From Powellomyces hirtus (taxonomy: Eukaryota > Chytridiomycota > Chytridiomycetes > Spizellomycetales > Powellomycetaceae), in the NCBI GenBank assembly GCA_025526995.1, contig JAHLKG010000011.1, positions 558,001 to 622,000 on the forward strand: a stretch of DNA of 64,000 nt, in the 5' to 3' direction. How positions within the stretch are numbered: the stretch's first letter is position 1; each line of letters opens with the position of its first letter. Position numbers and translations under genes: made by a program. This document shows positions 26,158-36,099 of this stretch, in pieces. The notes under the pieces are model-generated. The model saw only the letters and a list, made by a program, of their open reading frames with translations. It did no database searches and was not told where the DNA came from.

Positions 26158-27901
26158 GTTTGTGCCAAACGAAAGTACAACACTGGGGGAAAGACAACCA
26201 ACGGTAGAATCTACTCCAAGGGGAGTTTAGGACAGGTTGATTATGCCACGGAGGTGTAGGTGACGGTAAGGATGACTGTCGGAGGTTTTGGTTTCGCTCC
26301 GTTGGTTACGCTTGTCGCTGCGCAAAACCAACGCGTCTTCTCATTTTTTCTTTTGGACATTTGGACAGCCACGAAGGAGCAAGTATGACAACGAATGGAA
26401 AATGAACTGACCTCTATCACCTGGACGAAGGCCAATATCAGATGCTACGTATACTGAAAGCTGTAAAAACATATTCAAAACTTCAAGCAATCTTGTGCAG
26501 ACTGAGATTTTGCGAACGTCTCTATCGTCAGCCTTGTATTAGAAGCTGTGGAACCACATTCAGAACTCCGAATATTCCGGTGCAGACTACGATTTCTCAA
26601 AAGTAAACAGATCTTCACCCCCTTCGATTCACAAGAGTTTGCTTCATTTGCGAGAATGCTTGTCAGGTTCCCTATGGATCACCAGATGATGTGGGTTTCA
26701 TTATTTGACAATGTCGGCACATAATACGAATCTGCATAACAACAACCAGCAGCTGACTACTTGTTCGTCACTGGCTGTGATAGACCGTTTGTTACTTTCC
26801 AGGGTCAAAACCCAATTGGCGACGGTGATGTCTGCGAATCTCTAGAGACACCCCGTATCAGATAACGTGGCATCTGCTGTAAAGACGCAAGTATGGGCCG
26901 GGTTCCGACGCCCGGGATCCACACCGTGGTTTTCATCCTCTTCGCACTCTCAGGGTGGCCGACAGGATTGGTACACGTCGGTCCGCATAAAGCGCGTTGT
27001 CTTTCTCCATCTTCAGTAAGTCCGTCAACCGTATACTACCGTTTGAGTGATGTATGTGGTTTTCGAGTGATTCGCTGCGCGAGACAGACCCAAAATCCAG
27101 ACGCATTTTCCAAAACGGGACGAGCGAAGAAAAATACAAGAGACGGGGCACCCTCCGTTATCTGCCGCGGAAATCAAGGATGACCTTGTGCAGCGCGAGT
27201 TCTCATCATCAGGTGATATGTGTATTAATTTGTTACGAGTCGCTGAGGTATTAGCCCAGCGACATGTAGAAAAAGCAAGAGCGGATGCCGCACAGACCCG
27301 CATTTTATACCGCTCTACAGGTGTGGCTTAGCGCAGCAAAAAAGAAATAGATCGAGGTGACGTAAGCTCGCGTAAGCGAGTGAAGCTTTTTGCGGAGAGT
27401 CTGAATTCGATTGATGGGATCAAGAAGCGATCATTGTACAGTATAATGCAAGTCACTAAGAGATCATCCGGAGTATAGGACTAGTGGTCATGGTGGTCAA
27501 CTGTGGTCATCCTGTGTTTACAAATGCAAGGTCGATGAAAATCTGACAGATATTGGTTTCCCGATTGCCAAGACGAAGCTTAATTTAGATTATACTTCAT
27601 GACTAAGACATGCGCCCGGTTGGGATGTGCGGACAAGTGCAGTGGCGGTGCCAGGGTCGAAAAAGATATCGCGAAATGTCACTGTGCTATATGCAAGTTT
27701 ATCCAGCTGAACCCGACGCGATGTTGACAGCTTGCCGTTGGCAGAAATGCTTGTCTCATCAATGCGATACTGGTTATTATTGCTCGCTGGATAGGACGCC
27801 TGCATCCCATTTCCAGCGGGTTTGTAAACCTCTCACACTCAGTCTTCTACTCTACATGGGTATATATATACGTGATAGATTCATACTGCTGAATGATCTA
27901 A
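26158..27901. other. Gene-poor region of 1.7 kb
   Basis: No reading frame longer than about 120 codons shows a recognisable family or joins with GT..AG sites into something protein-like. It contains a diverged direct repeat (26459..26605) and a few short hairpins. It lies between the 5' end of the RIM2-type carrier and the 3' end of the two-TM protein gene. I see no tRNA-like fold. Confidence 0.5.
26459..26605. repeat. Diverged two-copy direct repeat, about 85-nt period
   Basis: Two copies start at 26459 and 26544. Both begin AGCTGT, have CATTCA/TATTCA with AACT, and share the stretch GTGCAGACT followed by a GATTT block. Divergence is high, so this is an old duplication or a decayed element. 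Confidence 0.4.
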
Positions 27902-28583
27902 CTACTGTCCTTGTGCGGGACCCCAGCCGCCGAGCCGGTCAGCTACTTTTGCAGGAGGGGGATACTCGACTCTGACGGTGACTGGCGGTTGATGGACCGG
28001 GCTGGTTTCCTCGTCAGGATTGTGCCATCGCTCGTACGCAGGAAGCCGGATGTTGACCGTATCGTTGTGCCTACCGCCGTGACTCGCAGGGAGTTCGTTG
28101 GTTTGAGGTTGTAGCGCAGCATTCAAGTTCATTTCTCGCCGTTCTCTCCGCTCGTAGTTCTGCCGTATCCGTCTTGTAATGACGACGTACGCGGCCGCAG
28201 CTGCGACTATGAAGAGACATGCGACAATGGTGGTGAGGGTGTATACTGTGCAGCTAACTTCATATAAGCCGCCGTTGCACGACCGGGGGAATCCAAGACC
28301 AGGAGCTGCCGCAGTACATTGCTCAGCACTGCGAACACCAGAGAAGAAACAGGTATCAGCCGAGGACAGGTTTCCAGAGCTGAAATATGACCACGGTAAC
28401 ATTCATCGCAGCTCACCTGTGCGTGAGGCCGTTGAGCGTAAATTCGACTTTTGACCGCCCTTCGCAGGAGCAAGAGCACGACGCCGTTGTCAAAACGGAA
28501 ATTGCAGCGATCACCAGACCCAGCAGCACAAGCCCTGTGACGGCATATGAAGGACGTATCTTGAATTTCGTGAAGGAGAACAT
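27902..28583 (-). CDS. Unrecognised two-pass membrane protein with a basic/proline-rich tail
   Basis: Two exons (28417..28583 and 27902..28328, joined by an 88-nt intron with a GTGAGC donor and a TTCGCAG acceptor) give 197 residues. A short N-terminal segment (MFSFTKFKIRPSY) precedes a first hydrophobic helix (GLVLLGLVIAAISVLTT), then a cysteine cluster (SCSCSC). The loop of about 45 residues has further cysteines (EQCTAAAPG, RSCNGG, YEVSC) and may be disulphide-bonded and extracytoplasmic. A second helix (TLTTIVACLFIVAAAAAYVV) is followed by a basic stretch (TRRIRQNYERRERRE) and a tail with LPAYERW and proline-rich segments. The basic residues after helix 2 suggest a cytosolic tail. I do not recognise the family and assign no function. 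Confidence 0.7.
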
Positions 28584-30246
28584 GTCAACATGAAAGTGCA
28601 GTTTGTCAAATCGAGGTCGACCGTTGAGAGCTTTGAGAATATTTCTACTGCGGGGTTGCAAAGGTGTGATAACAGGGTACCATCACTCCCGACTGACTCC
28701 GGGGCTGACTCCCACATGGTGCCGCATTCTTGGCGTGTGATGAGTGGTTTCGGACCTAAACAAAGTTTCACCATCTGATTGATCGGAGGGAGTACAACGG
28801 TTGCTTCATGATGCTGAGAAAGAACGTTTTTGCAGAATATCATACAACAGATTGCGGAAGAAGCCGCGTCTGAGCCTTGTGTGCCATGGAGACACAACCA
28901 CAAAAGCGTGGCGATAAAACGGGATTGACGGCACGCTTTAGCATAGCTCTACCAAGCTACCGGGTACGCGTCGCACGATTCATTTAGCGACAGTCACACC
29001 AAAACCAGAAAGAGGATTGCATGCAGTTCATTCTATCTTCATAGGTACTGAGGCCGAGGGTGTCGGGCGCTTCGTGATTGTGGAATCGATAGATCCCTCG
29101 ATCGCACTAGCAACGGAGGGCTCATTGAAACCGGCGGTGGAACTGTCTCAGACCCGAATTACAGGCACATTCCTGCACGCTGCGCTTGCCCCTATGTTGT
29201 ATACAACAGGCTGTCATTGTCTATAGCCGACCGACTGAATCCCGTTCTCACTGAAAAACATAGAACTGAATGGATAACCCTGAATAAGATATGCTTCAGG
29301 ATAACTCAAGTTTATGATGCTTAGTGTCGAAAGAGATAATATAGACGGCTCTTTCTGGCTGCAGCACGGGCTCTCCCTATCTGCTTTGTGGCAGCCAGGC
29401 CGTTCTCCTCTCTGTACCTAGGAAAGAAGTTGTTCACCCGAACATAGGCATCGGCCGAATCCTAACCACAACAATATTCTTTCTTTGACGCGAAAAGTCT
29501 TTGGCCGTGCATTTAACGTTAGCATTGTAGGTACCATGTCTGCGGCCGCGCCAGATCTCACTGGTATGCCGCGCTGGTCTCAATTCCCGGTATTTATCAA
29601 TATTTGCAGCAGCTTTAACGGAACTAGGTCGCAAACAGCCGTGCGTGTGAATGAGTAACATGCAGGATGGGTGGTTTCTCCGCTGCCTGGAGCAAGGTGG
29701 CTGTCCTGCAGACGCAGGTACAGTCGGACCAAATAAATGAGCAAATCCTGCCCGCCTTTGATTGCATTGAATCCTAATCAAAAACGCTGGAAGTCTTTCT
29801 CCTCACGACATTCTTCAACGCATCAAACTCTAACCCTATTTCAACTATGCTTTTTGGGATTCCCGCTGACGTGATCCATGTGGCGCTGCAAATTCAATTC
29901 AATTGTTGTTGATGTGATGAGTTGCGATCCGCGTTGTTTCAGAAACCAGGCGTACAGTAGATGTGTGGCGTTCCTTCTCCCCCCCGCACGAACCCCGTCC
30001 TGGCCCATTAGAACCCCCATCTACAATCTTCATTTTATCCCAAGCATTGCGTATAGCCGATCGTACATACTACTACTGTCATCTTCGTCTGTATCTTGTG
30101 CACATTTTAACAGTTGCCTTTGTGTCCTTCGTCTCTCTCTCAAAACTGCTTGTCCCTGTTATTTGTCCTCCTCCCGTCCTTCGTGGAGCCCCTCGACACA
30201 CAAACTCATCCTTCCAATACCGTGGGAACATACACTCGTACGAGGC
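28584..30246. other. Intergenic region, divergent promoters, 1.66 kb
   Basis: Lies between the divergent starts of the two-TM protein and the phosphatase. Reading frames here are short and unlike known families. About 29960..30240 is pyrimidine-rich (many CT and CCC runs), which fits a 5' UTR or core promoter of the phosphatase gene. No RNA gene was recognised. Confidence 0.5.
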
Positions 30247-31635
30247 ATGAGCATACTTGCACCGCCTCCAGTCGATCCTTTTTCAGATAGCGAAGCCATA
30301 CTTCAGCATTCTCCTCCAGTTTCCATTCCCGCGAGTCAGAAGAACACTGGGCCTCGAGTGCATTTTGCCGAGCATAAACCATCTTGCCCCGTAGATCACC
30401 TCAAAGCTGGCCCCGCAAGCGTCTCACATCTACCAGAGTATGGTATTGAGGATGAAGACTTTGACTTTGGATGCGACGAAGACCAGCGTTCCTCGTGGAG
30501 ATTGGCTGTAGCGAGCCCAGAAAAGTGGTTGGAGGGGCGCTCCGCCTTCTACTATCCTACGGACCCTCGTTTGCCGTGGCACACCTGCTGGATTGACGAT
30601 TATATGATTGGCGGCATGTCTGCTCCGGCCGAGCGCTTCCACTATCCGGCGTTGGTCGAAGCGGGCGTCGGCCTGATTGTCAATTTGACAGAATCCATCA
30701 TCGCGCCACAAACAATCAATCAGCGCCGCGTTATCTGCCAGCAATGCGAATACACGCAAGAAACATATCCAACGGATCTGTTTGATGATTTGAAAGCTAC
30801 GGACGATCTTCAGGTGCTCTTCCTGCCGATGCCGGACGGTTCCACTCCGTACATCAGCCAGTTGCGGTTGTTCAACAAACATGCTAACGAGTTTATTCAA
30901 CGTGGAAAGAAAGTTGCTGTACATTGCCAAGCGGGCGTCGGGAGAACGGGCACCTTCCTGGCCGTCTGGCTGCTTCATAAGTACAGGTGCACGCCGGATG
31001 AGGCTCTCGCAAAATTACGGCTCATCCGACCGCAAAGCTTGAGATTTCACAGAACGGACTGGGCATCGGAGCCCTTCAGAATACACGATGAAGATGCGTA
31101 CGCTACCAATGCAGAGCAAGAGAGATTCGTCTGGGTCTACTGGGACACATACATTCGAGAGAAAGGCTCTGCAGCTCCCAATCGACCACCACACGCTCAT
31201 TCCGAATGGCGCAATGATATCGTTGCCACGAAGCGAGGACCAACCGATGTTGAAATGGACGAGTTTGACGCCCACATGGCTCCTGCTACATCCTCTAGGC
31301 GTCCTTTGGACGATGTGGCGTCTCTGCTCACATCTCTCCTCGACACGAAACTTGATGGCAAGTCATCCGCGGCTTTCGGTAGCAGTTCTTCGACGCAACA
31401 ACATTTTCCCTCCTCCTCCCCACCGATCGATTCGCCAGTTGCATCTTGCCTATGCTTTCCCTGTCGGGGCATCTTGTCGGTCGGACCGATGCCCATCAAA
31501 CCAGGAAGTTCCTGGCCGCCCGTTGGCAATGATCACAAGCCGGAAAACAGGTCAAAGTATGCTGATGGCATTATAGAGCCTGTCACAGAAGCCTGGAGCA
31601 AGAACATCGCCGAGAGTGCCGAATGGGTCAGCTAA
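30247..31635 (+). CDS. Dual-specificity/tyrosine protein phosphatase (atypical DUSP, DUSP23-like)
   Basis: Single-exon gene of 462 residues. The catalytic P-loop HCQAGVGRTGT matches CX5R with Cys at residue 227 (codon 30925..30927) and Arg six residues later. Upstream is CWIDDYMIGGMSAPA and LVEAGVGLIVNLTE, the fold entry of small atypical dual-specificity phosphatases such as DUSP23; downstream is DEALAKLRLIRPQS. Such enzymes dephosphorylate Ser/Thr/Tyr proteins or other phosphate esters; the substrate is unknown. The N-terminal 110 residues are low-complexity and contain RVHF, which fits the RVxF docking motif of protein phosphatase 1. The C-terminal 100 residues look disordered. The frame stays open upstream to 29878, but that stretch translates a CT-rich leader and is not protein-like, so the ATG at 30247 was chosen. 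Confidence 0.9.
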   Translation: MSILAPPPVDPFSDSEAILQHSPPVSIPASQKNTGPRVHFAEHKPSCPVDHLKAGPASVSHLPEYGIEDEDFDFGCDEDQRSSWRLAVASPEKWLEGRSAFYYPTDPRLPWHTCWIDDYMIGGMSAPAERFHYPALVEAGVGLIVNLTESIIAPQTINQRRVICQQCEYTQETYPTDLFDDLKATDDLQVLFLPMPDGSTPYISQLRLFNKHANEFIQRGKKVAVHCQAGVGRTGTFLAVWLLHKYRCTPDEALAKLRLIRPQSLRFHRTDWASEPFRIHDEDAYATNAEQERFVWVYWDTYIREKGSAAPNRPPHAHSEWRNDIVATKRGPTDVEMDEFDAHMAPATSSRRPLDDVASLLTSLLDTKLDGKSSAAFGSSSSTQQHFPSSSPPIDSPVASCLCFPCRGILSVGPMPIKPGSSWPPVGNDHKPENRSKYADGIIEPVTEAWSKNIAESAEWVS

Positions 31636-31882
31636 GCTTTATAGCCTCTAAGCCATGTAGATAGTACTTTGTTTATAGATATTTCAGTTTATTATGGAAC
31701 ATGTCATTTGCCAAACCTCGAGGGCCTCGTGTGTTGTTTTCTATACTCTGGAATCTGTGCTAACCACACACTATTCACTACCAACTCACCCTCTACCATG
31801 AATGTCATATTATACCTATGACATATGCTGTGGACAAGCAACATGATGGTTCAGTTTTGCGTAACAACGAGAGACGTCCATA

Positions 31883-33433
31883 TTAGAGCGCAGGCCACAT
31901 ACCATTGTAACTCTGCAGCTGATTGAGTGACCCAACAACACGCGAATATGCGTATGCGCCTTCATTGGGCGACCCACTCGTAACTTGCTTGCGCCTCCTT
32001 GCGGTGGGGCGTTCATCTTCTTCGCTACCATCTTCACTATCATCCTGCTGTTCGGACTCTTCGTCATCTTCCTCTGCGTCTTCTTCATCGTCATCATCAT
32101 TGACATATCCTTCGGCTTCCTTTTCATCGGTGCTGGCGGCAATCCAGACGTGGGTCGAAGCAAATCCAGCCTCCAACATTGCTTCCCGAATCTCGACAAT
32201 GCTGTACGCGCGGAAATCGTAGGTGTACGCGTTTTTCATCCATGAACCTATACAAGCACACCGGGAGCGATGAGTAAGAGTGAGTGCGCTCTCGAGTCTC
32301 TGACACGCATCCTCACCATCGTCAAATCTGAAGTGCAGCTAATCATGCCAAGCGCTTGGATGAGCCACGCAAACAATCGGCGACCAATGGTTGACGACAA
32401 CTTACGTGCACTCTGGATGTGTTTGTCATGAGGTCAAAAGGCTTTTGTTCGAAGAAATACTACAATGTAGTAGATTCGAGTCAGCACAACGGAAGATTCT
32501 TAAGGTGATCAGGCATGTACGCACTGTGAAGCCATCGTAACGCCTCTCAAACAAGCGTCCCCCCGTCCCATTCACAGTAGCACCTCCGAAAAGATCCACA
32601 ATCAGTGTGCCGCCTTCCGCGAGGTTCTCTCGACTGTTTTTCAAATATGCCATCAGATCAGCGCGCTTCTTGAAAAAGTTGACGCCGTAGTTCAACGCTG
32701 CAATGATATCAGCCCGCGGCACGCCAAGAGTTTTTCTATCGTCTAGAACGTTCCCGAGGACCACTTTCACGCGCTCGCATTCGGGCCCTCCGTCAAGTCC
32801 CAATGTCCGCTCCTTGGCGTATTTGATCACGGTTGGGTCCAAATCTACGCCCCATGCTTCTCGCTCCACGCCGCCTTTGCACCATTCTCGACACAGGATA
32901 CCTGTGCCGCAGAAATCTTCCCGGAGAATCGTGGGCCGGTGACGGGATTGGGATGTGCTCTCGGGTCTCAGTTCTGTGTAAATGTTCACCAAATTACGGA
33001 CTTCGGCGGAGGGAAACTGGACGGACTCCATCTAATGATTCGTGTCGTGACACACGATGGGTTTCGATTTGCAGTGCTTCAGTACGTTTGTGGAAAGTCT
33101 TTTACTGTGCGAGTCGGCTTTCTTCCTTACATAGCAGGCATGACGATCTACAGTTTCTGCCAACAAAGGACCGGTCGCTTTCGCACGTCGTCTACGGTCG
33201 GCTTGCTCCAGCATATCAATGGTGACTTCCTCTTTACCATTCTTGAGAATGGCTTCGTCGCTTTGACGGTTCCTGCGGGCCTTCACAGCGGTCTTGCGCC
33301 TTCTGCCGTCGGAGCTATTCACAGAAGAATCCCCTTCTTCACCATACCCGGCCTTGAGCCAGTGATTCCGACCGATCGTCCCGTTACGAAAATCTTTGTC
33401 CTTCCGTTTATTTTGTTTATCTTTTTTCCCCAT
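31883..33433 (-). CDS. Class I SAM-dependent methyltransferase
   Basis: Five exons (33131..33433, 32525..33031, 32406..32459, 32317..32338, 31883..32247) sum to 1251 nt, 416 residues. A lysine-rich start (MGKKDKQNKRKDK) is followed by a helical region ending DRHACY, which joins across the first intron to MESVQFPSAEVRNLV. Then come LREDFCGTGILCREW (SAM-binding motif I), WGVDLDPTVIKYAKER (motif II), ADIIAALNYGVNFFKKR and GGTLIVDLFGG. The same DFCGT methyltransferase arrangement occurs in uncharacterised plant and fungal proteins. An Asp/Glu run (about 32.05-32.13 kb) sits inside the C-terminal part. The ATG at 33031 directly follows a splice acceptor and could be mistaken for the start. Substrate is unknown. 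Divergent from ELP4 with 104 nt between start codons. Confidence 0.87.
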
Positions 33434-33537
33434 TGCATGGACGGCGGTTCCTTAAAAAAGGGTCCTGAGAACAACAGAATGGAAAGTTCGCGCTTCTCGA
33501 GCTTCGCGGCTTGCCAAAAAGAAATCGTTCAACGAGA
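33434..33537. promoter_or_regulatory. Short bidirectional promoter, methyltransferase/ELP4
   Basis: Only 104 nt separate the two divergent start codons, so both promoters and 5' leaders must share this stretch or overlap the neighbouring gene. No TATA box is evident. Confidence 0.5.
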
Positions 33538-34873
33538 ATGTCGTCTTTCAAGCGTCGAACGCCTTCGGCACAGACACTGCCATCCACCCGGATATCCGCC
33601 CACAATTCGACCGTCCTGACGTCAACGGGCGTGCCCTCCGTAGACGAATTGCTCGGCGGCGGTCTTCCATTGCACACCTCGCTTCTCATTCACGAAGATC
33701 GTTTCACGGGCTACGCCAAGCTCCTCCTTTCCTACTATCTCGCACAGGGCATCGCATCGAGTAATGCCGTGTGTCTCGCGACTGCGGAAGAGGAGCCGGA
33801 AGCAGTGGTGCGGAGTCTCATGGGCGTCGTAGAGGGCAAGGTGCCGAGCGAAATGAAGGAAGAGGAGGATGAGGATATTTCGACCGGTGCAGTGGGAGGC
33901 GGGATTGGGGGACGGCGAATGGGAGCGGTGCGGGAGGAGGAAGATAGGATGCGCATTGCGTGGAGATACCAGGGGCTGCCAAAATTCAACACTGCGTTCG
34001 GAGGTGGTCGGCGAGGTGCGTTAGAATCAACATCCGCGCCCCAGCTCTTCTTCTCTGCTAACTATGGTTTGATTTGCAGATGCAAATTCTCAGCAACCCT
34101 TCTGCAATCTGTTTGATCTGACCAAGCGCATGGCGCCAGCGATGTTGAATGCTGCGGGACCGCGCATGGCGCTACTGGATGTATCTGTATGGGCGGCAGA
34201 GGCAGAGGAACAAGGTGGCAAGAATGTATACGAACACCTGCTGGAACACATAGAAGGACTGGTGGACGAGGGAGGGTTTCGGTACGTTTTCTAGAAGTTG
34301 ATGCCTCGCAAGGTTGTTCTATGGACTCATGGGTTCTCCATCCGGTTCAGCATACGCCCAAATGCCCCGCCGCCGCCCACCGTGCTCCGCATCGCGATTC
34401 ACTCTATATCATCTCCTATCTGGGGCAGATCGTCCACCGCCGAACTCGCTCGCTTCCTGCACTCTCTCCGCGCCATCCTCCGCACCTCCTACGCAACTGC
34501 CGTTCTCACTCTTCCGCAAACCTCCTCCCCACAAACATCTACCCTCTTGGCACACCTTTCTGACGCGGTCCTGCGGTTGGATTCGTTTGCCGGAAGTTCC
34601 ACGCCCGTCCACCCGGCATACGAATCGCAGTATCACGGATTTCTCGATGTCATCAAAGTACCCAGAGTGGGATGCTTGGGTGGAAGGAAGGGCGAAGTTG
34701 GCATGCTGGGATTCAAGGTTCGCCGGAAACGATTTTTGGTCGAGCGATGCAGCTTGCCGCCGGAAGGCGAGGGCGTCGGTCGTGGTGACGAGGAAGAAAC
34801 ACGGCGGAAAGCACCCGTCAACAAGGGTGGCTGTGGAAGCGGTGGTGGAGGGTCAAGCGTGTTAGACTTCTGA
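33538..34873 (+). CDS. ELP4: Elongator complex subunit Elp4
   Basis: RecA-like subunit of the Elp4-5-6 hexamer of Elongator, which modifies wobble uridine in tRNA. Three exons (33538..34015, 34080..34281, 34351..34873) close in frame. The N-terminal part has STGVPSVDELLGGGLPL and LLIHEDRFTGYAKLLLSYYLAQG, the degenerate P-loop region; Elp4 lacks a canonical Walker A. Then come RIAWRYQGLPKF and, across intron 1, NSQQPFCNLFDLTKRM, a strong Elp4 signature. After intron 2 it continues PTVLRIAIHSISSPIWG, YHGFLDVIKVPRVG and FKVRRKRFLVERCSLPPEGE. An acidic, glycine-rich insertion lies at about residues 105-140. The ATG at 33538 is chosen because the conserved part follows it closely. Confidence 0.95.
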
Positions 34874-35099
34874 GGCGTCCAAGGCATCATGGTACATATC
34901 ACGTACATTCCGCCCACACAACATCCGTTTCATGTACCCTTCCATGTTTTTGCACGTCAATGCTCGAAAGACAAAGAGTTCGAGAAAACCTAGAAACACC
35001 CAAGAATTTCCCAACGCTCGCATCCAGTTGCGATGAATGGCATTCTACCAAAAGATTATCTATAGTCAAATTCTACATTATACATACATGAAGGAGTAT

Positions 35100-36038
35100 T
35101 TACACATGTGGAACGAGCGCTCCTGCGCCCGGCGCTACTATCAACTGGCCCGGTCGAATTCCCTTCGACTCCAACTCAGCCGCCCACAACGCCGCCCCAA
35201 CGATATTTGTGAACATGAACAGAATTCCAATCCCAGGAATCATTTCCAGCAGTACCATCACGGCGCCCGCATTCATGTAGGCCGACCGATGCTCTCTCAC
35301 AAACTGCTTTCCAGTGGTGAATCCCACTCCTCGCAGTTCAAACCAATGCAAGTGTTGGTTCCAGGCCGCCAGGTATCCATTGATGAAAAGGAAAAGAACG
35401 GTTCCGGCGATAGGCACCAGGTTCAAAGGTGCGGTGATGACGAGCAGTAGCACCCGTGCTATGATCAAATAGGCGAGCCAGAATCCCGCAGCAAGTACGC
35501 CTTTGCATTGTCCCCAGCAGCTCGTCTGGGGTACTGGTTGGCCTGTCGCCAGCGCCATGACGTCATCAAACAGTTGGTCTGACATGACGGGAAGGCAAAT
35601 GGCGACAAAGAGCAAGCTCGAGACAAAGATTTCCAATAGCACACATATGACTGCGATGATCCAAGCGAGCCATGCCGGTATGTGCTCCGCTAAGCCAAGG
35701 GCTTGAGGCTTGAGTGCGAGCGCGAAAAGGAGGACGGTGGCAGTGATGGAGAATGCGAGGGCTATCAGCAGGCCGCAGAAGACTCGCACCCAGAGTGAGG
35801 GATGGGTGATGAAGAAGAATATGCCCCGCACGGGGTAAGTGGTGCCGGACACCATTGGTTTGAGTTTAGCTTTTCCGTAAGGAAGTTTGAATTGTCGTTT
35901 TCGGAGGGTGCGTCGGAGGCGGCACGGCACGCTTGGCGCAAACTCAAAAGTCAAAAAGGGGAACAAGCGTGCGGTAAAGAGGTGTGGCGCGTAAGTCTCG
36001 CTTACGTACGCAGTCGTCGTTAGCTTCACACCTGTCAT
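35100..36038 (-). CDS. EI24/RRT8-like polytopic membrane protein
   Basis: Intronless reading frame of 312 residues with about five hydrophobic segments: LLIALAFSITATVLLFALAL, LAWIIAVICVLLEIFVSSLLF, LAYLIIARVLLLVI, AGTVLFLFINGYLAA and AVMVLLEMIPGIGILFMF. The stretch YPVRGIFFFITHPSLW matches the start of the EI24-type domain seen in fungal RRT8/LDS1/LDS2, proteins of lipid droplets and the spore wall. The segment NQHLHWFELRGVGF is also typical of that family. Two starts are possible: the ATG at 36038 (better -3 context, but only 61 nt from the divergent ATG of the hydratase) and the ATG at 35855, immediately before the conserved domain. Function in this organism is not established. Confidence 0.82.
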   Translation of the reverse strand: MTGVKLTTTAYVSETYAPHLFTARLFPFLTFEFAPSVPCRLRRTLRKRQFKLPYGKAKLKPMVSGTTYPVRGIFFFITHPSLWVRVFCGLLIALAFSITATVLLFALALKPQALGLAEHIPAWLAWIIAVICVLLEIFVSSLLFVAICLPVMSDQLFDDVMALATGQPVPQTSCWGQCKGVLAAGFWLAYLIIARVLLLVITAPLNLVPIAGTVLFLFINGYLAAWNQHLHWFELRGVGFTTGKQFVREHRSAYMNAGAVMVLLEMIPGIGILFMFTNIVGAALWAAELESKGIRPGQLIVAPGAGALVPHV

Positions 36039-36099
36039 TTCCTTCCATCCTGCCCCTCACCACCACTCTCAGTTCATTCGTTCCGACCTTTTGACTGTT

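Noticed and set aside
27366..27381. GC-rich hairpin followed by T residues, resembling an intrinsic terminator
   Set aside because: This is eukaryotic nuclear DNA; rho-independent terminators do not apply, the arms are only six bases and no gene ends here.
28511..28903. Minus-strand 130-codon frame upstream of the two-TM protein
   Set aside because: Composition is not protein-like, and its 3' part overlaps the first exon of the two-TM gene in another frame.
29878..30246. In-frame upstream extension of the dual-specificity phosphatase
   Set aside because: The frame is open but encodes a Ser/Leu/Pro/Cys-rich string typical of translated CT-rich leader DNA; the ATG at 30247 starts a protein-like sequence.
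33032..33433. Separate small basic protein gene of 133 codons
   Set aside because: Its first 101 codons join in frame to the downstream methyltransferase by a GTAAGG..TTAG intron, giving the expected N-terminus of that family; the last 32 codons are intron.
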